DNA of 64,000 nucleotides from DAOMNN01 sp050486545 (GTDB lineage: Bacteria > Pseudomonadota > Gammaproteobacteria > Burkholderiales > Rhodocyclaceae): positions 22,431 through 86,430 of the forward strand of contig JBJHDM010000008.1 of assembly GCA_050486545.1 (NCBI GenBank), given 5' to 3'. The notes under the pieces were generated by a model. That model was not told the DNA's origin and did not search any database. It worked only from the letters and a program-made list of their open reading frames with translations. Positions 40,797 to 49,099 of this stretch are shown piece by piece. Numbering within the stretch: position 1 is the stretch's first letter; each line of letters starts with the position of its first letter. A program made the translations under genes and the position numbers.

Positions 40797-41588
40797 ATGC
40801 AAATGGCCTTCGATCCCGCGACCGGGCTGTTCTGGCTCAAGAAAATCCTTTCCCTCCTGGTGTTGCCGCCACTCGCGCCGCTGCTGCTGATCGTCTTCGG
40901 ACTGCTGCTGGCGACCCGGTTCCGGCGCACCGGCCTCGCCTTGGGCTGGGCGGGCCTGCTGACCGCCTTCCTGTTCTCCACACCGTTCAGTGTCGGCTGG
41001 ATGGTGCGCAACCTGGAGCCCGCCGGCCCCGTCTCGACGCAGGCGCTGCAATCCGCCCAGGCGATCGTGATCCTGGGCGGCGGCAAGCGCTCGCACGCGC
41101 CGGAATTCGGGGGTGAAACGGTCAACCGGCTTACGCTCGAACGGTTGCGCTACGGCGCGCGCCTGGCCCGCAAGACGGGGCTTCCGGTCCTCGTCACGGG
41201 CGGGTCCGGCGACGAGGGCCAACCCGAAAGCGATCTCATGCGGGCGACGCTCGAAACCGATTTCCACGTGCCGGTGCGCTGGATCGAATCGGCCTCGCGC
41301 GACACCCGCGAGAACGCCCGCTTCTCGGCCGTCCATCTGCAGGCCGCCGGGGTGCAGCGCATCGTCCTGGTGACACATGCGATCCACATGGCGCGCGCGC
41401 GCGCCGAGTTCGAACACCAGGGTTTCGAGGTCGTCCCGGCGCCGACCGCATGGCTGGGCGGACCCGATTCGGACGGCACGGCCCCGGGCCTGCTGCCGAC
41501 CGCATCGGCCGCGTTCGCCGGCTGGCTCGCCGCCCACGAATGGGTCGGACGGCTGGCCTATCGTGTGTCCCGCCCCGCCCGCAACTGA
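40797..41588 (+). CDS. ElyC/SanA/YdcF family membrane protein (DUF218)
   Basis: A 263-residue protein with two N-terminal membrane helices (about 14-40 and 46-64) and a periplasmic DUF218 domain. Conserved segments are IVILGGGKRSHAPE, LVTGGSGDEGQPESDLM, the ESASRDTRENARFS segment and LVTHAIHMARA. ElyC is linked to lipid-carrier recycling and peptidoglycan precursor supply in E. coli; that role here is inferred. An ATG at 40803 is an alternative start. Confidence 0.85.
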   Translation: MQMAFDPATGLFWLKKILSLLVLPPLAPLLLIVFGLLLATRFRRTGLALGWAGLLTAFLFSTPFSVGWMVRNLEPAGPVSTQALQSAQAIVILGGGKRSHAPEFGGETVNRLTLERLRYGARLARKTGLPVLVTGGSGDEGQPESDLMRATLETDFHVPVRWIESASRDTRENARFSAVHLQAAGVQRIVLVTHAIHMARARAEFEHQGFEVVPAPTAWLGGPDSDGTAPGLLPTASAAFAGWLAAHEWVGRLAYRVSRPARN

Positions 41589-41676
41589 AACACCCGGACC
41601 CAAACACCTCGAAGTGCTGGTCTTCCAGCGATCGAATTGGGACAATGCACGTTTATGTCGTTGACCGACGGTCCCC

Positions 41677-42009
41677 ATGTCAAACGTGCTTGTGGTGCTC
41701 ACCAATTATCCGGATGAGGCGGGAGCGCGGGCACTGGCCGGCACGCTGATCGAGCAGCGACTTGCCGCCTGTGTCAACATCCTCGCCCCTTGCCGATCCG
41801 TGTTCCGCTGGGAGGCGGCCATCGAGGACGCGCAGGAATGGCCGATGCTGATCAAGACCACGGCGGAACGCTATCCCGCCCTGGAGGCCGCGATCCGCGC
41901 GCAGCATCCGTACGAACTTCCGGAGATCGTCGCGGTCCCCGTATCGATGGGACTCGCGGGCTACCTCGACTGGGTCGGGGCCGAAACCGCACCGGCTCGG
42001 GCCGGCTGA
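41677..42009 (+). CDS. cutA: Divalent-cation tolerance protein CutA
   Basis: A 110-residue trimeric PII-like cytoplasmic protein. Family markers are the N-terminal VVLTNYPDEAGARALAGTLIE, RLAACVNIL (conserved Cys), SVFRWEAAIE and HPYELPEIVAVPV. It is linked to copper tolerance, though its molecular role remains unclear. It sits 33 nt before dsbD; cutA-dsbD is a recurring pair in proteobacteria. Confidence 0.93.
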   Translation: MSNVLVVLTNYPDEAGARALAGTLIEQRLAACVNILAPCRSVFRWEAAIEDAQEWPMLIKTTAERYPALEAAIRAQHPYELPEIVAVPVSMGLAGYLDWVGAETAPARAG

Positions 42010-42042
42010 CCCGCTCCGTTCAACTGCCAACCTGACCAGACC

Positions 42043-43839
42043 ATGCGTCGCTTCCTTTCCCTGATCGCCGTCGTATTTGCGGCCTTGGTGAGCGCCCAGC
42101 CTGCGTTCGCCGATCCAGTCGCGCCGGAACAGGCCTTCGTGTTCTCCGCCCGCGCACTCGATGCCGAGACCATCGAGGTCACCTACCAGATCCGCAAGAA
42201 CTACTACCTCTACCGCAGCAAGTTTGGCTTCAGCATCGAGCCGGACGGGGCCGTGCTTGGAGACGCCGAGTTGCCGCCAGGCCAGGCCTACAAGGACGAG
42301 TTCTTCGGCGAGACGGAGATCTATCGCGGCACCCTCCGATTTCTGGTTCCGGTGTCGGCCGCGGAAGGGATCTCGCAATTGGAGCTCGCGGCCAACAGCC
42401 AGGGCTGCTGGGATGGCGGCATCTGCTATCCGCCGATGACCCAGCATGCGTCTCTGGATCTCGCCGATCCATCGGCGACCGGCACCCTCGACCGGGCATT
42501 CTTCGGCTCCGCTCAGGGAACCTCGGCCACGGGGTCCACGATCGTCGGAGACGAGAGCGGACGCGTCGCAGGGCTGCTTCGCGACGCCAGTTTCGCGCTC
42601 GTCCTGCTGAGCTTCTTCGGCTTCGGATTGCTGCTGACCTTCACGCCCTGCGTCTTCCCGATGATCCCGATCCTGTCCGGCATCATCGTCGGCCAGGGCC
42701 ACCACATCACGCGCAGGCGCGCATTCGTCCTCTCGCTCGTGTACGTGCTCGGCATGGCCGTCACCTACGCACTCGCGGGCGTGGCCGCCGGTCTTTCCGG
42801 GACGATGCTCACCGCGGCGCTGCAGAACGCCTGGGTGCTCGGAACGTTCGCGGTCGTATTCGTACTGCTCTCGCTGTCGATGTTTGGATTCTACGATCTG
42901 CAGATGCCCAGCGCCCTGCAGAGCAAGCTCTCGGACACGGCCAGCCACCAGAAAGGCGGAAGCCTGGGTGGGGTGGCCGTCATGGGCGTGTTGTCGGCAC
43001 TGATCGTGGGTCCCTGCGTCGCTGCCCCCCTGGCCGGCGCCCTGCTCTATATCGCGCAGACCGGGGACGCCGTACTCGGCGGCCTCGCGCTGTTCGCGAT
43101 GGGTCTGGGCATGGGCGCCCCCCTGTTGCTCGTCGGCGTGGGCACCCGCTCGATGCTGCCGCGGGTCGGCCCGTGGATGGAGGGCGTCAAGAAGGCCTTC
43201 GGCGTCATGCTGCTGGCCGTCGCGGTGTGGATGCTGACGCCCGTGGTTCCGGCCGCCGTAACGATGCTCGCCTGGACCGCCCTGCTGGTGTTCTCCGGCA
43301 TCTTCCTCCACGCGCTCGACCCGTTGCCGCCGAACGCCCGCGGCTGGCAACGATTCTGGAAGGGTGTCGGGGTCGTGATGCTGCTGTCGGGTGCGGCGAT
43401 CCTGATCGGAACGCTGGCCGGTTCGCGCGACCCGCTGCAACCGCTGGCCGTACTGCGGGGAGCCCCCACGGCACAGACCCTGCTGCCGCAGTTCGAACGG
43501 GTGGACTCGGTCGAGCAACTCGAGGCCCGGCTGACGACCGCCAACCGCCCGGTGATGCTGGACTTCTATGCCGACTGGTGCGTGTCGTGCAAGGAGATGG
43601 AGCGCTTCACCTTCTCCGACCCGGCCGTTGCGGAGAGGATGGGGCAGATGCTCCTCCTAAAGGCCGACGTCACCGCGAACAATGATGACCACAAGGCCCT
43701 GCTCCAACGCTTCAATCTGTTCGGCCCCCCCGGGATCATCTTCTTCGATCCGGCCGGGCGCGAGATCGAACAGATCCGCGTGGTCGGCTTCATGCGCGCC
43801 GGCCCGTTCGGGGAGATTCTCGACGCGGTTCTGCGCTGA
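42043..43839 (+). CDS. dsbD: Thiol:disulfide interchange protein DsbD
   Basis: A 598-residue inner-membrane reductant conduit that moves electrons from cytoplasmic thioredoxin to periplasmic disulfide isomerases and cytochrome c maturation. The signal peptide covers 1-23. The periplasmic alpha domain uses Cys122 and Cys128 (GCWDGGICYPP). The membrane domain has eight helices with Cys203 (TPCVFP) and Cys325 (GPCVAAP). The C-terminal thioredoxin-like domain has WCVSC with Cys513 and Cys516. All six functional cysteines are present. Confidence 0.96.
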   Translation: MRRFLSLIAVVFAALVSAQPAFADPVAPEQAFVFSARALDAETIEVTYQIRKNYYLYRSKFGFSIEPDGAVLGDAELPPGQAYKDEFFGETEIYRGTLRFLVPVSAAEGISQLELAANSQGCWDGGICYPPMTQHASLDLADPSATGTLDRAFFGSAQGTSATGSTIVGDESGRVAGLLRDASFALVLLSFFGFGLLLTFTPCVFPMIPILSGIIVGQGHHITRRRAFVLSLVYVLGMAVTYALAGVAAGLSGTMLTAALQNAWVLGTFAVVFVLLSLSMFGFYDLQMPSALQSKLSDTASHQKGGSLGGVAVMGVLSALIVGPCVAAPLAGALLYIAQTGDAVLGGLALFAMGLGMGAPLLLVGVGTRSMLPRVGPWMEGVKKAFGVMLLAVAVWMLTPVVPAAVTMLAWTALLVFSGIFLHALDPLPPNARGWQRFWKGVGVVMLLSGAAILIGTLAGSRDPLQPLAVLRGAPTAQTLLPQFERVDSVEQLEARLTTANRPVMLDFYADWCVSCKEMERFTFSDPAVAERMGQMLLLKADVTANNDDHKALLQRFNLFGPPGIIFFDPAGREIEQIRVVGFMRAGPFGEILDAVLR

Positions 43840-43968
43840 ATCGCGACGGAGGCATCCCCCGGAGTCGTTGCCCGCTCGCAAGCGCGCGTCTCGGTCTCCT
43901 GCGAAGGCCTTCGATTTCGCCTACAATTGCGCCTTCTCCAATGGATGCGACAGGCTGAAGACTCCAAC

Positions 43969-44574
43969 ATGTTCTCGGGAATCGTGGCCGCCTGCGGCCG
44001 AATCGTCGAAATCGAACCGCTTGCCGATGGCGTTCGCCTGACCGTCGACACCGCCGGACTGGATCTTTCCGACGTCCGGATTGGCGACAGCATCGCAAAC
44101 AGCGGTGTCTGCCTGACCGTGGTCGAGCTCGAGGGCGGACTGGTGCGTTTCGACGTGTCGCGTGAAACCCTCAATTGCACGACCGGCCTGGATGACGTCG
44201 GCAACGAGGTGAATCTCGAGAAGGCCCTGTGCCTGGCCGACCGCCTCGGCGGCCATCTCGTGACCGGGCACGTCGACGGTGTCGGCGAGGTCCTGCGCTT
44301 CGAACCCGTGGGCGAGAGCCACGAACTGGTGGTACGCGCCCCGTCCGCACTGGCCGGCTACATTGCGCGCAAGGGCTCGGTCACGATCAATGGCGTCAGC
44401 CTGACCGTCAACCGCGTCGAGGGCACGGATTTTTCGATCAACCTGATCCCCCATACGGTGGCCGTCACCAACCTGAAGCGCCTGCAGACCGGCAGTCGGG
44501 TCAATCTGGAGATCGACCTGATCGCCCGTTACGTCGAGCGCATGCTCGCCTGGCGAGAGGAAACCCAGTCATGA
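43969..44574 (+). CDS. ribE: Riboflavin synthase, alpha chain
   Basis: A 201-residue trimeric enzyme that dismutates two lumazine molecules into riboflavin. It has the two lumazine-binding repeats: MFSGIVAACGRIVEIE... and GGHLVTGHVDGVGEVL. The ATG at 43969 gives the canonical MFSGIV start; a longer frame exists upstream. The 129-nt leader was searched by eye for an FMN riboswitch and shows none. It overlaps ribBA by ATGA. Confidence 0.95.
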   Translation: MFSGIVAACGRIVEIEPLADGVRLTVDTAGLDLSDVRIGDSIANSGVCLTVVELEGGLVRFDVSRETLNCTTGLDDVGNEVNLEKALCLADRLGGHLVTGHVDGVGEVLRFEPVGESHELVVRAPSALAGYIARKGSVTINGVSLTVNRVEGTDFSINLIPHTVAVTNLKRLQTGSRVNLEIDLIARYVERMLAWREETQS

Positions 44575-45659
44575 CCGCGCTCTCCCCGATCAAGGACATC
44601 ATCGAGGACATCCGCCAGGGCCGTATGGTCGTACTGGTGGATGAGGAAGACCGCGAGAACGAAGGCGACCTCGTGCTCGCCGCCGAGCACGTGACGCCCG
44701 AGGCCATCAACTTCATGGCGAAGCATGGACGCGGCCTCATCTGCCTGACCCTGACCGAAGCGCGCTGCCGCCAGCTCGACTTGCACCTGATGGTGCGCGA
44801 CAACCGCTCGCCGCACGGGACGGCCTTCACGACCTCGATCGAAGCGGCCGTGGGGGTGACCACGGGCATTTCCGCGCAGGACCGCTCGCGCACGGTGCAG
44901 GCCGCGGTCGCCCGTCAGGCACGCCCCGAAGACATCGTCCAGCCGGGCCACATCTTTCCGCTCATGGCCCAGCGTGGCGGCGTGCTCATCCGCGCCGGCC
45001 ACACCGAGGCCGGCTGCGACCTCGCCATGCTGGCGGGACTCGAGCCGGCGGCGGTCATCTGCGAGATCCTCAAGGACGACGGGACGATGGCACGGCTGCC
45101 CGATCTCGTCCTGTTCGCCAACGAGCACGGGCTCAAGATCGGAGCGATCCGCGATCTGATCGAGTACCGCTCGGCCAACGAGTATCTTGTCGAGCGGGTC
45201 GCCGAGAAGGAAGTCGACACGGCCTACGGACGTTTCCGGCTGGCCGCGTTCGAAGACAAGACCTCCGGCGACGTGCATTTCGCACTCAGCCACGGCGAGA
45301 TTCGTCCAGATCGCGAAACTCTGGTACGGGTCCATGAACCGATCTCGGTCGTCGATTTCCTGGATCAGGATAGCGGCAAGCACAGTTTTCCGATCAACAC
45401 CGCGCTCGAACGCATCGCACAGGCCGAAAGCGGCGTGGTCGTACTGCTGTACCGCCCGCTGCCGGGACACGAACTGCTCACCAGCCTCCAGGGCAACAAG
45501 TCCCGTCCCGGCAAGTGGGACCCGCGTCTGTTCGGCGTCGGCGCCCAGATCCTCAGTGACCTCAACGTCGGCAAGATGCGCCTGATGGCGAAACCGCAGA
45601 AGATTCCCAGCATGACCGGTTTCGGCCTGGAGATCACCGGTTTTGTCGACCAGGAATGA
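44571..45659 (+). CDS. ribBA: RibBA-like protein: DHBP synthase with degenerate GTP cyclohydrolase II domain
   Basis: A 362-residue protein. The N-terminal domain (about 1-205) is 3,4-dihydroxy-2-butanone-4-phosphate synthase, with DEEDRENEGDLVLAAE and HTEAGCDLA intact; it makes one of the two lumazine precursors. The C-terminal domain resembles GTP cyclohydrolase II in fold but lacks the zinc-binding motif with the CDCG cysteines, and has no cysteine at all in the last 150 residues. GTP opening must therefore come from a separate RibA elsewhere. It sits between ribE and ribH. Confidence 0.9.
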   Translation: MTALSPIKDIIEDIRQGRMVVLVDEEDRENEGDLVLAAEHVTPEAINFMAKHGRGLICLTLTEARCRQLDLHLMVRDNRSPHGTAFTTSIEAAVGVTTGISAQDRSRTVQAAVARQARPEDIVQPGHIFPLMAQRGGVLIRAGHTEAGCDLAMLAGLEPAAVICEILKDDGTMARLPDLVLFANEHGLKIGAIRDLIEYRSANEYLVERVAEKEVDTAYGRFRLAAFEDKTSGDVHFALSHGEIRPDRETLVRVHEPISVVDFLDQDSGKHSFPINTALERIAQAESGVVVLLYRPLPGHELLTSLQGNKSRPGKWDPRLFGVGAQILSDLNVGKMRLMAKPQKIPSMTGFGLEITGFVDQE

Positions 45660-45694
45660 CCGCGCCCAACCTCACCGATTACGAACGATAGCCC

Positions 45695-46165
45695 ATGGCC
45701 CGATACGACAATATCCCAGAATACGACATTGACCTGAACGGACGCGAACTGCGCGTCGGTATCGTCATGAGCCGCTTCAACCAGGACGTATGCGAAGGCC
45801 TTCTCTCGGCCTGCACCGACGAACTGATGCGGCTCGGCGTGCCCGCCGAACAGATCCGCATCGCAACCGTCCCTGGCGCGCTCGAGATCCCGCTCGTTCT
45901 TCAGGCCATGGCGCGCAGCGGGCGCTTCGACGCACTGGTCGCCCTGGGGGCCGTGATTCGGGGTGAGACCTATCATTTCGAGCTGGTTTCGAACGAAATG
46001 GGCAGCGGCATCAATCGAGTCGGCCTCGATACCGGCCTGCCGATCGCAAACGGCGTCCTCACCACCGAGGACGACGATCAGGCGTTGGCCCGGATGCGGG
46101 AGAAGGGGATGGAATGCGCCCAGGCCGCGGTGGAAATGGCCAACCTGCTCAAGGCGCTCGGATGA
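45695..46165 (+). CDS. ribH: 6,7-dimethyl-8-ribityllumazine synthase
   Basis: A 156-residue lumazine synthase that joins the pyrimidine and butanone precursors and supplies RibE. Motifs are VGIVMSRFNQDVCEGLL, VPGALEIPLVLQ, ALGAVIRGETYHFE (catalytic His), and GLDTGLPIANGVLTTE. The start is the first ATG, 35 nt after ribBA. Its stop overlaps nusB by ATGA. Confidence 0.96.
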   Translation: MARYDNIPEYDIDLNGRELRVGIVMSRFNQDVCEGLLSACTDELMRLGVPAEQIRIATVPGALEIPLVLQAMARSGRFDALVALGAVIRGETYHFELVSNEMGSGINRVGLDTGLPIANGVLTTEDDDQALARMREKGMECAQAAVEMANLLKALG

Positions 46166-46608
46166 GCGGCAAGGCAGCCAGGCGGCGCGCCCGCGAGTTC
46201 GCGCTCCAGGGCATCTACCAGTGGTTGCTGTCCGGGAACGACCTCCCGGCAATCGAAGCCCATGTCGAACAGGCAAGCGGATTCGACAAGGCCGACGCGG
46301 ATCTGTTCCGGGCACTGCTGCGCGGCACCCTGGATCACACCGAAGACTTGCAGGACACGTTTGCACCGTTCATTCACCGTGCGGTGCATGAACTGTCTCC
46401 GGTCGAGCGCGCCATCCTGCTGCTCGCCACGCACGAACTGCAGCACAGCGTCGAAATCCCCTATCGCGTGGTCATCAACGAAGCGATCGAGCTGGCCAAA
46501 TCCTACGGCGGGACCGACGGTCACCGCTTCGTCAACGGCGTCCTCGACAAGCTCGCGGCCAGCCTGCGCAAGACGGAAGTCGACGCCGCGCGCGGTCCCC
46601 AGGCGTAG
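46162..46608 (+). CDS. nusB: Transcription antitermination factor NusB
   Basis: A 148-residue all-helical protein that binds boxA RNA with NusE (S10) in rRNA antitermination complexes. It shows RRRAREFALQGIYQW near the start, the PVERAILLLATHELQ helix and the C-terminal INEAIELAKSYGGTDGHRFVNGVLDKL. Its start overlaps ribH as ATGA, the usual ribH-nusB junction. It ends 27 nt from the convergent helicase gene. Confidence 0.95.
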   Translation: MSGKAARRRAREFALQGIYQWLLSGNDLPAIEAHVEQASGFDKADADLFRALLRGTLDHTEDLQDTFAPFIHRAVHELSPVERAILLLATHELQHSVEIPYRVVINEAIELAKSYGGTDGHRFVNGVLDKLAASLRKTEVDAARGPQA

Positions 46609-46635
46609 CCCCCGGGGACTTGTCCAGACAGGCTC

Positions 46636-47973
46636 TTACCGATAGTCCGTGCCGGGACGGCGACGTGTTCCCGAATTTTCCGCTGTCCCGAATCCCCGGC
46701 CGCGGGCATCACGCTTGGCCCCGCCCCAACCCTTTCCACTCTCCGGACGGGCATCGCGGCGGGGCGCACCGGCACCCGACGAGCGCGCGCCGAAGCCAGG
46801 TTTCCCGGCGGGCCGACGCGGCGAGGCCGGCCGTGCGGAGGGCTCGAGCCCTTCGATCACATGGACCGAAAGTGGCGTCCCGGTAAAACGCTCGATCGCA
46901 CGAATCACGCCCATCTCGCGAGGCCCCGAGAAAGTGATGGCGATTCCGTCGCGCCCGGCACGTCCGGTTCGCCCGATCCGGTGAACGTAGTCGGCGGCCG
47001 CCCGTGGCGCATCGAAGTTGATCACATGGCTGATCCCGGCCACATCGATTCCGCGTGCAGCCACGTCGGTCGCCACCAGAATGCCGATACGGCCTTGCCG
47101 CAACCGTTCCAGGGTACGGTTGCGCGCGGTCTGGTGCATGTCGCCATGCAGCGCCGCTGCAGCAAAACCCTTTTCCTGCAATCCCAGGGACACTTCCTCC
47201 GCACTGCGCTTCGTCGCGGTGAAGACGACGGCCTGACGCATTTCACCGCCGGACAGCACCGCCTCGAGCAGGCGCGTCTTGTGGCCGAGACTGTCGGTCA
47301 TCAGCAAACGCTGCTCGATCGTTCCGGTCTTCGCCTTTTCGGTGACAATCTCGATTCGGCGCGCATCACGCGTCAGCTTCTGCGCCAAACGTCCCACCAC
47401 CCCATCGAGCGTTGCCGAGAAGAGCAGCGTCTGGCGTGCCGAGGGCGTCGCTGCGACGATGGTCTCGATATCCTCGGCGAACCCCATGTCCAGCATGCGA
47501 TCGGCCTCGTCCAGCACAAGCACTTCGATGTCGGACAGCTTCAGCTTGCGCCGCTGCAGGTGATCGATCAGCCGCCCGGGCGTCGCCACCACGACATCGA
47601 CCGGGCGCGCGAGTTGCTTTGCCTGGGCAAAGAAGGGCGCCCCGCCGACCAGACAGGCGGTTTGGAGCCCTCGCATCCCGCGGCCATACGTCTTGACCGC
47701 CTTTTCAACCTGCTGCGCCAGTTCCCGGGTCGGTGCCAGCACGAGCACGCGCGGCCCGGCGCCCTGGGTGGACCGTCTCTGCGCCAGGCGGTGCAGGCAC
47801 GGCAGCGTGAAGGCAGCGGTTTTCCCACTTCCGGTATGTGAGGAGACGAGCAGGTCGATCCCGCTCATCGCAGCCGGAATCGCTTCCGCCTGCACGGGTG
47901 TGGGGTTCGGATAGCCAGTGGCTTCGAGCGTTTGCAGCAAGGTCTCCTCGAGACCGAGTTCCTTGAAATTCAT
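46636..47973 (-). CDS. rhlE: DEAD-box ATP-dependent RNA helicase (RhlE type)
   Basis: A 445-residue cytoplasmic RNA helicase. The Q motif is in MNFKELGLEETLLQTLEATGY...PTPVQ; Walker A in SSHTGSGKT; DEAD in VLVLDEADRMLDMG; SAT in LLFSATLDG; and the C-terminal HRIGRTGRAG. The tail after residue 375 is rich in Gly, Arg, Ala and Ser and is probably RNA-binding. GGAAGAAG precedes the ATG at 47973. RhlE, rather than DbpA or SrmB, is inferred from overall pattern and the basic tail. Confidence 0.9.
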   Translation of the reverse strand: MNFKELGLEETLLQTLEATGYPNPTPVQAEAIPAAMSGIDLLVSSHTGSGKTAAFTLPCLHRLAQRRSTQGAGPRVLVLAPTRELAQQVEKAVKTYGRGMRGLQTACLVGGAPFFAQAKQLARPVDVVVATPGRLIDHLQRRKLKLSDIEVLVLDEADRMLDMGFAEDIETIVAATPSARQTLLFSATLDGVVGRLAQKLTRDARRIEIVTEKAKTGTIEQRLLMTDSLGHKTRLLEAVLSGGEMRQAVVFTATKRSAEEVSLGLQEKGFAAAALHGDMHQTARNRTLERLRQGRIGILVATDVAARGIDVAGISHVINFDAPRAAADYVHRIGRTGRAGRDGIAITFSGPREMGVIRAIERFTGTPLSVHVIEGLEPSARPASPRRPAGKPGFGARSSGAGAPRRDARPESGKGWGGAKRDARGRGFGTAENSGTRRRPGTDYR

Positions 47974-48354
47974 CTTCTTCCTTGATGGGCCGGCCGCAAT
48001 GCATGCGGGACCAGCCGTTCGAGCCCGTCGTCGGGACGGGCATGGCATCACGAGAGCCTGGCTCCAGGCTCGCAGATGGGCTTGGGCGAGGCCGGCTTCA
48101 CCGGAACGGTGAAATCGACCCGCTCATCGGCACCAACCGTGGATCGCGATACCAGACGGTCAAAGGAGCGAATGGAGGTTCGGAGACGGGTCGGAGGCGA
48201 TGGGGCTGTGGTTACAGTCCCTCGGCAGGGGGCACGGAAGGTCAAAAAATAAAGACCGTGCTCAAGTCGCGGCTGAATGCGCCGCACCGGATGCTGCATT
48301 GCACAACTGGCGCATTATATCCTGAAACTCCTCAAACCCCAATGACAATAAACC

Positions 48355-48404
48355 GTTCAACACAGCGTCCAGACTGAACGCACTCTGTCTTTTCTGAACG
48401 TTCA
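48355..48404. promoter_or_regulatory. TGAAC/GTTCA repeat array, candidate activator sites
   Basis: GTTCA at 48355-48359, TGAAC at 48375-48379 and the palindrome TGAACGTTCA at 48395-48404 form a set. CTGAACG recurs exactly 20 bp apart (48374 and 48394), that is, on the same helix face. The array ends about 75 bp upstream of the -24 element, a normal enhancer position for a sigma-54 activator. Confidence 0.4.
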
Positions 48405-48442
48405 TTGTGTTTTTGCACTTTAGTGCCTGCATCATTGTTTAG

Positions 48443-48460
48443 TAAGCAATATATTGCTTA
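48443..48460. promoter_or_regulatory. 18-bp perfect palindrome upstream of the sigma-54 promoter
   Basis: TAAGCAATATATTGCTTA is a perfect inverted repeat, 18 bp before the -24 element. A bound protein there could act as an operator. As a hairpin it would be AT-rich and weak. Its ligand is unknown. Confidence 0.45.
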
Positions 48461-48478
48461 TCAGGCAGTTGCGCAAAG

Positions 48479-48494
48479 TGGCACACCTCTCGCT
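48479..48494 (+). promoter_or_regulatory. Sigma-54 (-24/-12) promoter of the norS-like operon
   Basis: TGGCACACCTCTCGCT matches the consensus TGGCACG-N4-TTGCT with GG and GC exactly 10 nt apart. The -24 TGGCAC hexamer is perfect and the -12 differs at one base. The start would fall near 48506, giving a leader of about 50 nt with GAGAGGAG before the ATG at 48555. A sigma-54 activator gene lies at the other end of the cluster. Confidence 0.7.
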
Positions 48495-48554
48495 CTACTC
48501 CGCTCGGGAGCATTCAAATCATCGTTGCAGTGAATACCGAGAGGAGAACACATC

Positions 48555-49085
48555 ATGCAGGAAGTCGCTTGGCAAGCATCGCTCGTTCTGATGGCCTTGG
48601 TGGCCTTCGGGTTTGTCTATGTCGCCATCAACTCGGGCACGCGTGAAGCCGACTACGGCCCCCTTCAGAAGCGCGCCTATCGCCTGCGATCATGGCTTTT
48701 CTGGGCCGTGGCCTTGGTGTTCGGCCCGACGATGGTCTACACGCTCGCCGACCTCCCCTATCACGCCACGCACGCCCGCGCGGAAAGCGGCACCGTGCAG
48801 GTGGTCCAGGCGACCGGGCACCTGTGGTACTGGGAACTCAGCGAGACCGAAGTCGCCGCCGGTCGGCCGGTCGAGTTTCGCGTGACCAGTTCGGACGTCA
48901 ACCACGGCTTCGGCATCTACGACCCCGACATGCGCCTGATCGCACAGGTACAGGCGATGCCCGGCTACGTCAACACGCTTCGCCACACCTTCGAGCGGAG
49001 CGGCACCTACAAGATCCTTTGTCTCGAGTACTGCGGCACCGTTCATCACGCGATGATTGCCGAGCTCAAAGTCGTCGCGCTGTAA
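48555..49085 (+). CDS. norS: CuA-type subunit II of heme-copper (probable NO) reductase
   Basis: A 176-residue subunit with two membrane helices (about 7-26 and 45-68) and a periplasmic cupredoxin domain. The CuA ligands are all present: His117, then Cys156, Cys160, His164 and Met167 in CLEYCGTVHHAM. There is no C-terminal heme c domain, so it should accept electrons from a soluble cytochrome c or cupredoxin. The protein is shorter than standard CoxB. Gene order with the next three genes matches norS-norY-senC-orf1 of ammonia oxidisers; the name is inferred from that and from the catalytic subunit. Confidence 0.8.
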   Translation: MQEVAWQASLVLMALVAFGFVYVAINSGTREADYGPLQKRAYRLRSWLFWAVALVFGPTMVYTLADLPYHATHARAESGTVQVVQATGHLWYWELSETEVAAGRPVEFRVTSSDVNHGFGIYDPDMRLIAQVQAMPGYVNTLRHTFERSGTYKILCLEYCGTVHHAMIAELKVVAL

Positions 49086-49099
49086 AGGAGGACACGATC

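Larger units (their letters stand above)
47974..48478. other. Gene-free region upstream of the NO-reductase-like operon
   Basis: No convincing gene was found in these 505 nt. The left part must hold the rhlE promoter. From about 48340 the base composition becomes AT-rich compared with the surroundings and contains short inverted and direct repeats that look like regulator sites for the operon starting at 48555 (listed separately). Confidence 0.5.

Noticed and set aside
41680..43518. A 612-codon open frame on the minus strand opposite cutA and dsbD
   Set aside because: Antisense shadow; composition is Gln/Arg/Glu-rich low complexity and the plus-strand genes are certain.
43840..43968. Possible FMN riboswitch before ribE
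   Set aside because: The 129-nt leader is shorter than the usual aptamer plus platform, and the conserved AGGGCGGGGTG-type segments are absent.
48692..49099. Much longer upstream start for the subunit I gene in the same frame
   Set aside because: The extra 136 codons overlap the CuA subunit gene and give a non-membrane Arg-rich peptide; AAGGAGG directly marks the ATG at 49100.
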